DNA of 10,650 bases from contig JAEWYI010000057.1 in the NCBI GenBank assembly GCA_023395735.1, positions 1 through 10,650 on the forward strand, given 5' to 3'. The notes beneath the pieces were generated by a model. That model saw nothing but the letters and a program-made list of their open reading frames with translations, did no database searches and had not been told where the DNA came from. The translations under genes were made by a program, and so were the position numbers. Each line of letters opens with the position of its first letter. Position 1 is the first letter of the stretch. The DNA comes from Cyanobacteria bacterium OH_SFB_17. GTDB taxonomy: Bacteria > Cyanobacteriota > Vampirovibrionia > Gastranaerophilales > Gastranaerophilaceae. Positions 1-5,449 of this stretch are shown here, piece after piece.

Positions 1-592
1 TCGGCGAGGCTATCTGAAGCCCCATATACAAAACATTAGACGTCATATCTATCAAATAATCCATATTGACAATTTTATCAAGAGGAATACTTACAGCGTA
101 AAGCGGGAAAATTTCAAAACTTCGCATAAATGCCTGAAAAAGCCAGTAAATCCCTCCAAGCTGAATGAAAATTATTATTCCTAAAATTGAAAAAAGTTTT
201 TCTAAAATTGATACTTGAGTCTGAGTTGATGGATCCAAAACCATAGCCGAACTTAGCCCCATTTGCATATTAATCATATCTGCGCCTGCATCTATTGCAA
301 GCAAAATTAACCTTGCCATAAACCCTATCATAGCGCCAACAGCAAAATTCAAAACAATTGCTAAAATAAACGAATGATCCGCTGGTGGTGCCGCAGGTTT
401 CATAATTGTTGTGAGTGCAATTGTCAAAATAAACGTAAATCCAATTTTTGCAATTGAAGGGATTTCTTTTCTGCACAAAACAGGAGCCAGATAGACAAAT
501 CCGATTAATCTCGCAAATACAATTATTCCTGCTGCCAACGCGGCGTCAAAAGCAGGAAAAAGTTTTGCAAATTGTAAAATAAAATTGTCCAT
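1..592 (-). CDS. fliR: Flagellar export gate protein FliR (C-terminal part missing)
   Basis: FliR is an inner-membrane component of the flagellar type III export gate, where it joins the FliP/FliQ helical assembly that conducts rod, hook and filament subunits. The reading frame starts at the ATG at 592 and runs off the left edge after 197 codons; the family is usually about 255-260 residues, so the C-terminal quarter lies outside. Hydrophobic segments are visible at about residues 18-38, 48-64, 75-100 and 130-155. The conserved block MGLSSAMVLDPSTQTQVSIL (residues 111-130), followed by EKLFSILG, is diagnostic for FliR, as is the N-terminal FARLIGFVYLAPV region. It lies 18 nt after the fliQ stop with only a weak Shine-Dalgarno sequence, suggesting it is translated from the upstream fliOPQ transcript. 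The gene order and the sequence leave little doubt about identity. Confidence 0.95.
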   Translation of the reverse strand, partial: MDNFILQFAKLFPAFDAALAAGIIVFARLIGFVYLAPVLCRKEIPSIAKIGFTFILTIALTTIMKPAAPPADHSFILAIVLNFAVGAMIGFMARLILLAIDAGADMINMQMGLSSAMVLDPSTQTQVSILEKLFSILGIIIFIQLGGIYWLFQAFMRSFEIFPLYAVSIPLDKIVNMDYLIDMTSNVLYMGLQIASP

Positions 593-610
593 CTGTAGTT
601 ATGCTTTCAT

Positions 611-1099
611 TTATTGCCCGAATATTTTTTTATTTTCAACGAAATTTGGTTTGACTGCCTGATTTTTTGAAGCAGGAATATATTCCATCTGCTCGTTTTT
701 GTTCCAATAAGTTCTGCCGCCTGATTTGTTCATCATGTTTTTTAGACTTCCGCTTTTATTGATAGAATCATTCATTTCTTTTTGGAAAGGTCTTGTGTAT
801 TTGTAATAATCTGCAGGCAAGACGTAGGTGTCATTTTTCGGAACAACATTAAAAGCTATTGCAATTCCGTCTGTTGTTAGGTTTGTGAGCAATCTTACAT
901 AACCGTATCCGCCAATAATCAAGACCAAAAAAACGGCCAATATTTTTGGAGCAGCTGCGATGGTTTGTTCTTGAACCTGAGTTACAGCTTGCAAAATCCC
1001 GACAATAAGCCCGATTAATGCAGCTACCAAGACGCACGGCATTGATATCAAAAGCATTACCACAAAGCCTCTTGCCATATATTCCATCAATATTTCCAT
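611..1099 (-). CDS. fliQ: Flagellar export gate protein FliQ with long C-terminal extension
   Basis: FliQ is a small two-helix membrane protein that packs around the FliP/FliR core of the export gate. Residues 1-87 are a standard FliQ: a first hydrophobic helix at about 11-37, the conserved loop QAVTQVQEQTIAAAPKI (residues 37-53), and a second helix at about 53-72. The ATG at 1099 is preceded by an AGGT Shine-Dalgarno element. The protein is 162 residues, whereas FliQ is normally close to 89. The extra tail of about 75 residues (88-162) is polar, rich in Asn and Lys, and contains NKSG twice (114-117 and 124-127). I recognise no domain in it. The stop codon lies 18 nt before fliR and the start lies 21 nt after fliP. 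The core identity is secure; the tail's role is unknown. Confidence 0.95.
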   Translation of the reverse strand: MEILMEYMARGFVVMLLISMPCVLVAALIGLIVGILQAVTQVQEQTIAAAPKILAVFLVLIIGGYGYVRLLTNLTTDGIAIAFNVVPKNDTYVLPADYYKYTRPFQKEMNDSINKSGSLKNMMNKSGGRTYWNKNEQMEYIPASKNQAVKPNFVENKKIFGQ

Positions 1100-1120
1100 C
1101 TTTACCTCGTTTTAATCCAC

Positions 1121-1762
1121 TTAGTTGTAACTGCTTACCAATCCTTGTACAATCAACGCCCATCCATCCACTGCGATAAATATCAGCAGCTTAAAAGGCA
1201 GAGAAATAATCGTTGGTGACAGCATAAACATCCCCAAAGCCAGAAGAATGTTTGCAACCACCAAGTCAAGCACAATAAACGGAACAAAAATTATGAATCC
1301 GATTTCAAATGCCGTTTTTAACTCACTTATGATAAAAGCAGGCGCTACTTGCCAGATAGTAAGTTCTTCAGGTGATTTTGGCGGAGTTTTTTGAGACATT
1401 GAAACAAAAAATTCCAAGTCGCTCTGTCTTGTTTGTTTCATCATAAATTCTTTTAAAGGTTTTGAGCCTTCAGTTATTGCAAGTGCCATGTTTCCGGTTT
1501 TTTGGAAAGGTACATGGCCCACATCATACATTTTTTGAAACACAGGTCCCATTGTGTAAAAAGTCAAAATCATCGAAAGTCCGACAATTACAATCGCAGG
1601 TGGTACCTGTTGGGTTCCAAGCGCTGTTTTTAGCATTGAAAATACTATTATAAACCTTAAAAAACTTGTCATACAGCTAAAAACAAAAGGTAATAGTGAA
1701 AATGCGCTTATCACTATCAACATTTGTATTACAGGATTCATATCCTTCAAAACCGTTTCCAT
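1121..1762 (-). CDS. fliP: Flagellar export gate protein FliP, short form without signal peptide
   Basis: FliP is the central pore-forming subunit of the flagellar export gate. Hallmarks are SFLRFIIVFSMLKTALGTQQVPP (residues 33-55, split here only as a description), TRQSDLEFF (111-119), PAFIISELKTAFEIGF (141-156) and the C-terminal membrane region with ISLPFKLLIFIAVDGW (186-201). Four hydrophobic segments are evident. At 213 residues it is shorter than typical flagellar FliP (about 245), because the cleavable signal peptide and periplasmic lead-in are absent and only about ten residues precede the first helix. In this it resembles the virulence type III homologue SctR. The ATG at 1762 has an AAGGTGA ribosome site five nt upstream. 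The position between fliO and fliQ supports a flagellar assignment. Confidence 0.96.
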   Translation of the reverse strand: METVLKDMNPVIQMLIVISAFSLLPFVFSCMTSFLRFIIVFSMLKTALGTQQVPPAIVIVGLSMILTFYTMGPVFQKMYDVGHVPFQKTGNMALAITEGSKPLKEFMMKQTRQSDLEFFVSMSQKTPPKSPEELTIWQVAPAFIISELKTAFEIGFIIFVPFIVLDLVVANILLALGMFMLSPTIISLPFKLLIFIAVDGWALIVQGLVSSYN

Positions 1763-1811
1763 TTTGTCACCTTTTATTATTCTTTCAATCAGTAATTAAT
1801 TTTGTTTGTAT

Positions 1812-2228
1812 TTACACACTTCTTAGTTTTCTTGCCAATTCTTTCATCATCGGCCCTTTTTCTTCCTTTTTTTTGTGAAAATCTACGATGGATGCAAATT
1901 CATCCAAGCTTTCGATTCCGTCAAAGCTTTTTAGATCAATGCTTTTATCTTCTCTTTGGACTAGTTCTTGGCTGTCAATTTTGTTGTCGAGTTTTGAGAT
2001 AAGGGCTGTTCTGTCCATGTCTGCTGCGATTAAAAATTTTTCGCCGGAAGCTTCTATCACATACAATGTTTTTCTGGGTGAAAGTTTCATTGAATCTTTT
2101 ATCGAAAGATTTGACGATTTTTTTGCAAAGCCTCCGAAAGAAAAAGTTTTAAAAACAAACAGCGCAATCATAATTACGCCAACCATTGCCATTGTATAAA
2201 CCATAAAATTTATTAAATATCCTGTCAT
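1812..2228 (-). CDS. fliO: FliO-like flagellar export assembly protein
   Basis: FliO is a small single-pass membrane protein that helps assemble the FliP ring of the export gate. This 138-residue product has one N-terminal membrane helix (about residues 7-27), a short basic and Ser-rich linker, and then a small beta-type domain with SPRKTLYVIEASGEKFLIAA (residues 50-69). That pattern, LSPRKTLYVIE followed by a second strand and a Gly, is the recognisable signature of FliO. The C-terminal third is charged and probably unstructured. The start ATG at 2228 has a strong GGAGG Shine-Dalgarno sequence. FliO is poorly conserved across phyla, so the call rests on topology, the short signature and its position directly upstream of fliP. 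Confidence 0.85.
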   Translation of the reverse strand: MTGYLINFMVYTMAMVGVIMIALFVFKTFSFGGFAKKSSNLSIKDSMKLSPRKTLYVIEASGEKFLIAADMDRTALISKLDNKIDSQELVQREDKSIDLKSFDGIESLDEFASIVDFHKKKEEKGPMMKELARKLRSV

Positions 2229-2259
2229 TTAAACCTCCAGTATTTTGTCAAGAATTTTC

Positions 2260-3495
2260 TTAAATATCTTGATCATCTATCTCAAAATCGCTGTAATCAA
2301 ATTCGTCTTCAACTGACTCATCTTCGTTGTCATCAACGATTTCATCGTGAGAATATTCCTCAACTTCTTGTGATTCGTCTTCTGCTTGAGTTTTTTCAGA
2401 AGCAAAAACTTCATCTACACGAACGCCGTATCTGTCGTTTACGATAACCAATTCGCCTTTTGCGATTATTTTGTTTTCAACTTTTAGAGAAACTTTGTTG
2501 TCATAAACAGAGCTAATGTCTACAACAAGTCCTTCTTCAATATTTTTTAGTTCTCCAAGTGTTATTTTAACCTTGTCAAACTCTGCACCCATTTCTACCT
2601 GAATATTATCCCAAAGGTCTTGAGATACAGAACTTCCGTCCATACTGCCTCCTACATCATCATTATTTATCGTTGTAATTAACCCCGGATTCGGGATAAT
2701 TCTAAAATCTTTTTCATAATCTTTGTAAATCAATTTCATTGAATTGGCTACACTGTCATCAAAAATTACTAAATCATCTTTTTCCAGATTTTTTAAATCT
2801 TTTAGTGAAAATTTTGTTGTTCCGAGCTTGATTTTTACATCTAATTTGCTGTGAGAAAACTCGTATATGTCAAGATGTGCATTATTTGCACACAGGGCTT
2901 CAGGGGCAAGCAAAACAGAAGGGATGGAGATTATTAACTTGCCGCTGTTTTCTTTTTTGTCTTTAACGAAAAATGTTAGATGAATTGTGTCAAAATTCTT
3001 CCTTTTTTGATTAACTGGGGGAGGGGAAAGAAGAAATGTTGATATTTTTTCATAAACGTAATCGTTAAAAGTGCTTATGATTTTAGCTTCCAAGTTTGTA
3101 ATAGAAGCAAGTGAAAATCTGCCTTTTTCGCCTAATGTGTTATCCAGCATTAATTTTACTGCATCAGATGAGCATCTGAAAAAAGCGTCATAATTCTTGT
3201 TTATTCTTATTTTCGTAACGAAATATTCATCGCCTTGAAATAAAATATTTATATTTTTGCTTACAGAGATTAATTTGAATTCGAAAAGTCCATTATAAAA
3301 CTCTTCGCCTGCTTCAACAAGAGAAGGCAAGAAAATCTTGTAAAACCAATTATATTCACAATAAAGTTGTTTTTTTGTTTCTGAGTCACTTGTAATCAAG
3401 CTTATATCCCCACCCAAGTTAATCCCCATACATAGGATAAACATTAATGAGCTTTTTAGCATCAACTGTTTGAAGTATTTAAAATTTTTTATCAA
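2260..3495 (-). CDS. Two-SpoA-domain C-ring / sorting-platform protein (FliM-FliN or SctQ-like)
   Basis: Numbering from the TTG at 3495 gives 411 residues. Residues about 55-200 resemble the degenerate middle region of FliM/SctQ proteins. A first SpoA-like domain lies at about 217-268 (KLDVKIKLGTTKFSLKDL onward). A clearer second SpoA domain lies at about 297-363, ending in AKGELVIVNDRYGVRVDEV, typical of FliN. A very acidic tail follows (366-411). Two SpoA domains in one chain next to the FliP genes recall SctQ in the sctQRST order, or a FliM-FliN fusion, so it probably forms part of the cytoplasmic C-ring. The FliM N-terminal CheY-docking motif is not visible. The start is uncertain: TTG 3495 has AAGGA at only three nt, and gives a hydrophobic segment at residues 12-35 that is odd for a C-ring protein. 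TTG 3399, after GGGTGGGG, would remove it and leave 379 residues. Confidence 0.8.
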   Translation of the reverse strand: MIKNFKYFKQLMLKSSLMFILCMGINLGGDISLITSDSETKKQLYCEYNWFYKIFLPSLVEAGEEFYNGLFEFKLISVSKNINILFQGDEYFVTKIRINKNYDAFFRCSSDAVKLMLDNTLGEKGRFSLASITNLEAKIISTFNDYVYEKISTFLLSPPPVNQKRKNFDTIHLTFFVKDKKENSGKLIISIPSVLLAPEALCANNAHLDIYEFSHSKLDVKIKLGTTKFSLKDLKNLEKDDLVIFDDSVANSMKLIYKDYEKDFRIIPNPGLITTINNDDVGGSMDGSSVSQDLWDNIQVEMGAEFDKVKITLGELKNIEEGLVVDISSVYDNKVSLKVENKIIAKGELVIVNDRYGVRVDEVFASEKTQAEDESQEVEEYSHDEIVDDNEDESVEDEFDYSDFEIDDQDI

Positions 3496-3522
3496 AAATC
3501 CTTTTTTTAAGGTATTTTTGAT
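3491..3522 (-). promoter_or_regulatory. Hairpin enclosing the likely ribosome site and TTG start of the two-SpoA gene
   Basis: Positions 3491-3501 and 3511-3522 form a near-perfect inverted repeat (ATCAAAAAT paired with ATTTTTGAT, plus CC with GG, one bulged base, nine-nt loop). In the minus-strand transcript the AAGGA sequence (3503-3499) lies partly in the loop and stem, and the TTG at 3495 lies in the stem. This could limit initiation at that codon, or be a protein-binding palindrome. The repeat is seen directly; the regulatory role is inferred. The stem is mostly A-U and therefore weak. Confidence 0.4.
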
Positions 3523-3537
3523 AAAAAAAACTTAATA

Positions 3538-3543
3538 ATTATA
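3538..3543 (-). promoter_or_regulatory. Candidate -10 element for the minus-strand fli block
   Basis: The minus strand reads TATAAT from 3543 to 3538, a perfect -10 hexamer, which would place the transcription start near 3531, about 35 nt before the TTG at 3495. The -35 position (TAACTC at a 17-nt spacing) is a poor match, so support is the -10 match and its position only. Confidence 0.35.
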
Positions 3544-3586
3544 CCTTTTTTTTGAAAAAAGAGTTATAATATAGACGTTGGAAAAA

Positions 3587-3635
3587 TAAGAGTTATCTAA
3601 ATTTAATCAAACAGTCTGCGTCAAATTAACTCTTA
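3587..3635. repeat. 9-bp perfect inverted repeat in the divergent intergenic region
   Basis: TAAGAGTTA at 3587-3595 is the exact reverse complement of TAACTCTTA at 3627-3635, with a 31-nt interval. A further GAGTTAT copy at 3561-3567 lies in the same direction as the first arm. Three GAGTTA-type half sites in about 75 bp suggest an operator for a dimeric regulator, or an RNA stem. The function is unknown. Confidence 0.4.
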
Positions 3636-3649
3636 AACAAAAACAGCCT

Positions 3650-3689
3650 TGCCAAAAAATGCTTTCGTGTTAATAAATAGCTTTTGGCA
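3650..3689. repeat. Imperfect hairpin in the divergent intergenic region
   Basis: TGCCAAAA (3650-3657) pairs with TTTTGGCA (3682-3689), and after a three-nt bulge GCT (3661-3663) pairs with AGC (3679-3681), leaving a 15-nt loop. It is not followed by a T-run on the plus strand, so it is not a convincing terminator there. On the minus strand a broken T-run follows at a distance. It could be part of a leader RNA or a protein-binding site. Confidence 0.35.
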
Positions 3690-3719
3690 TAAGACGGTCA
3701 ATATTTAAAAAAAACTGGA

Positions 3720-3751
3720 TAAAATATTAATACAATTGTAAAATATTAATA
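3720..3751. repeat. 13-bp direct repeat TAAAATATTAATA upstream of the plus-strand operon
   Basis: TAAAATATTAATA occurs exactly at 3720-3732 and at 3739-3751, 19 bp apart start to start. The second copy overlaps the -35 region and spacer of the candidate promoter at 3736-3764, so the pair may be an operator or an UP-like AT element. The repeat is seen directly; low sequence complexity makes chance possible. Confidence 0.45.
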
Positions 3752-3764
3752 TCCGGCTTATAGT
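3736..3764 (+). promoter_or_regulatory. Candidate promoter of the plus-strand fli/che operon
   Basis: TTGTAA (3736-3741) and TATAGT (3759-3764) match the housekeeping -35 and -10 hexamers at 4/6 and 5/6 with an ideal 17-nt spacer. Transcription would begin near 3771, about 28 nt before the ATG at 3799. This also argues against the GTG at 3772 as the start codon, since it would sit at the very 5' end of the RNA. Confidence 0.45.
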
Positions 3765-3798
3765 CGACACAGTGCTTGGTGTGGTAGATAGGAAGTAC

Positions 3799-4566
3799 AT
3801 GATACAAATTTGTTCACTTGATTTATTGAATAAAGATTTTTTTGAAACTGATATATTTTTAGCGAATGGAAAAAAAGTGTTTTCTCGAGGCGACAAAATC
3901 ACTCCTGAATTAATCTTGAAGCTCTATTTCAAAGAAATATATCAACCGAAAATGCCTATACAAGAAACATCTAAGCCAAAACCAGTCGATGAAGAAAACA
4001 TCCTTAAAGCAAAGTTTAATGAAGTTAAAGAAATTTGTGAACCTATATTGGCACAAAAAGAAGAGCCAGTAATAGTGATTCCAGATAAAAAAGAACCAGA
4101 AATTAAACTTGAATTTGACGAAGATCAGGCTCAGAGATTCTCTAAATTGGCCTATGATTTTGGCTTGCATCTAGGTCTTGGTAAAGATGAACTTGAAGAC
4201 TTGAAAAAAGCAGCTTATTATATAAATATAGGGAGAAAATCTTTTACAACAGAAGATGAAAAGAAAGCAGGTTTCAAGAAAAAACTCGCTCAGGCAAGTT
4301 ATGAAATCATCTTAAGTGAACTTGGTTTGCCGATATATATTGCAGAGACTGCAAAATTTGCAAATTCAAAATATGTAAGCGGCAATTTTAACTTAAAAGA
4401 TAAAATCCCATATCATGATATTGTATCTTTGGTTATTTTTTATGATGGGCTGGTTGCCAAGAACAAATCAAAAGATGAAGCATTAGATACAATGTTGCAA
4501 TTAGGTGCAAATAGGTTTAATATTTACGTGTTACACAAGTTTATCAGAATGATGAAAGATAGTTAA
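3799..4566 (+). CDS. Degenerate HD-GYP-like protein, probably catalytically inactive
   Basis: HD-GYP proteins hydrolyse cyclic di-GMP with a metal cluster held by conserved His and Asp residues. From the ATG at 3799 (AGGAAG at 3790-3795) the product is 255 residues. Residues 12-50 (FLANGKKVFSRGDKITPEL) resemble the small N-terminal domain found before many HD-GYP domains. A charged linker follows (about 52-105). Residues about 108-252 follow the HD-GYP helical layout: LGLGKDELEDLKKAAYYINIGR (125-146), IVSLVIFYDGLVA (208-220) and EALDTMLQLGANRF (227-240). Where active enzymes have HDIGK this protein has INIGR; the HHE and GYP blocks are replaced by sequence without His or GYP. I infer a binding or scaffold role, perhaps c-di-GMP-related motility control. 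The stop at 4566 is one nt before the next ATG. An in-frame GTG at 3772 lacks a ribosome site. Confidence 0.65.
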   Translation: MIQICSLDLLNKDFFETDIFLANGKKVFSRGDKITPELILKLYFKEIYQPKMPIQETSKPKPVDEENILKAKFNEVKEICEPILAQKEEPVIVIPDKKEPEIKLEFDEDQAQRFSKLAYDFGLHLGLGKDELEDLKKAAYYINIGRKSFTTEDEKKAGFKKKLAQASYEIILSELGLPIYIAETAKFANSKYVSGNFNLKDKIPYHDIVSLVIFYDGLVAKNKSKDEALDTMLQLGANRFNIYVLHKFIRMMKDS

Positions 4567-4567
4567 A

Positions 4568-5449
4568 ATGACAAATCAAACCGAGGAATTTAACATATTT
4601 AAAAAATTTATGGAGCCTTTTATCTCAATGGCAAAAAAAATGTTGATAAAAGCTCTTGATAATGAAAATTACAAAAATCTTGAAATAAAGCAAGAAAATG
4701 TAGCAGAAATTTCTGACGCGGATGAAATAAAAAGCGGAAATGTCATATATAAAATAGATTATGCGACAGGAAAAAGCGAAGGCTCTTTTGCAGTATTGAT
4801 TCCTGAAAAATTGATTTCGCAAGTTGCAGATTTATTGACAGGTGGGAACGGAGATTTAGAACCAAAAGAGAGCATAACTGAGCTTGAAGTAAATTCAGTT
4901 TCAAGTTTTTTAGATAAAATTTTTAGGGAATCTGAAGCAATTTTTAAAAGAGTTTATGGCCAAGAATTAGCATTCAGTGCTAATCCTTCGTTTATTTTAA
5001 AAGAAAATCCAAATTATAATGTTAATACTGACGATGCAGTTTATGATTTGCGCTTTGAGAGCAAGCTTGTTGTCAGTGAAGAGCTTGAATACAGTATAAA
5101 TATTTTGTGGAATCTTGCTTCTGCACAGAACATTGTATCCGAGTTAGATTTGCACAAAAACTCTGTAAACACCAAAAATACTAGTTCTGAGAATCTTGAT
5201 ATAAAAAGAATTTCAGATGTTAAAATTAAAATAACGGCTGAGCTCGGAAGAACAAGAGTTCCTATAAAATATGCACTAGAGTTGGTCAGAGGTTCTCTTG
5301 TTGAACTTGATACAATAGATGGTGCGGATATAAAGGTTTTTGCAAATGACATAGAATTTGCCTACGCACAAGTTGTCGCAATTGAAGATAGTTTTGGGTT
5401 GAAGATAACGAAGATTATTTCACCTGAAGGAAGGTTGAAATGCATATAA
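4568..5449 (+). CDS. fliN: FliN/FliY-type flagellar switch protein
   Basis: This 293-residue protein has a CheC-like N-terminal region and a C-terminal SpoA (FliN) domain, the layout of FliY. EGSFAVLIPEKLISQVADLL (71-90) with TGGNGDLEPKESITELEVNS (91-110) is the typical CheC/FliY segment. The SpoA domain at about 215-284 is clearly FliN-like: AELGRTRVPIKYALELVRGS (224-243) and SFGLKITKI (275-283). FliN forms the lower C-ring, which binds CheY-P and export chaperone complexes. Aligned with CheC/FliY, the phosphatase Glu and Asn appear to be replaced by S113 and D116, so phosphatase activity is unlikely. No FliY or FliM N-terminal CheY-docking peptide is evident. Initiation follows the previous stop by one nt with a weak ribosome site (GAAAG), suggesting translational coupling. 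Its 3' end overlaps the next gene by 10 nt. It could equally be named fliY. Confidence 0.85.
   Translation: MTNQTEEFNIFKKFMEPFISMAKKMLIKALDNENYKNLEIKQENVAEISDADEIKSGNVIYKIDYATGKSEGSFAVLIPEKLISQVADLLTGGNGDLEPKESITELEVNSVSSFLDKIFRESEAIFKRVYGQELAFSANPSFILKENPNYNVNTDDAVYDLRFESKLVVSEELEYSINILWNLASAQNIVSELDLHKNSVNTKNTSSENLDIKRISDVKIKITAELGRTRVPIKYALELVRGSLVELDTIDGADIKVFANDIEFAYAQVVAIEDSFGLKITKIISPEGRLKCI

Larger units (their letters stand above)
3496..3798. other. Divergent intergenic region between the two flagellar/chemotaxis blocks
   Basis: This stretch separates the two divergent gene blocks. I see no credible coding frame. It holds -10-like elements on each strand, the hairpin at the start of the minus gene, a GAGTTAT direct repeat (3561-3567 and 3590-3596), a 9-bp inverted repeat (3587-3595 with 3627-3635), a second hairpin at 3650-3689, and a 13-bp direct repeat (3720-3732 and 3739-3751). 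Both operons are probably initiated here. I see no match to the enteric sigma-28 or sigma-54 flagellar promoter consensus. Confidence 0.7.

Noticed and set aside
849..1163. A 104-codon minus-strand reading frame across fliQ and the end of fliP
   Set aside because: It lies out of frame inside strongly conserved fliQ, has no family resemblance and a Cys/Arg/Asn-rich composition typical of a shadow frame.
3552..3570. TTGAAA followed by TATAAT on the plus strand as a promoter
   Set aside because: The spacing between the hexamers is only seven nt, and no acceptable -35 occurs at 17 nt; a standalone -10 is possible but unsupported.
3598..3628. A sigma-28-type flagellar promoter (TAAA ... GCCGATAA)
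   Set aside because: TAAATTTAAT with a distant GCGTCAA matches the -10 consensus too poorly to call.
3650..3689. A rho-independent terminator
   Set aside because: No continuous T-run follows the stem on the plus strand, and no upstream gene on the minus strand needs termination there.
3772..3798. GTG at 3772 as the start of the HD-GYP-like gene
   Set aside because: It has no ribosome site and would lie at the predicted transcription start; ATG 3799 has AGGAAG just upstream.
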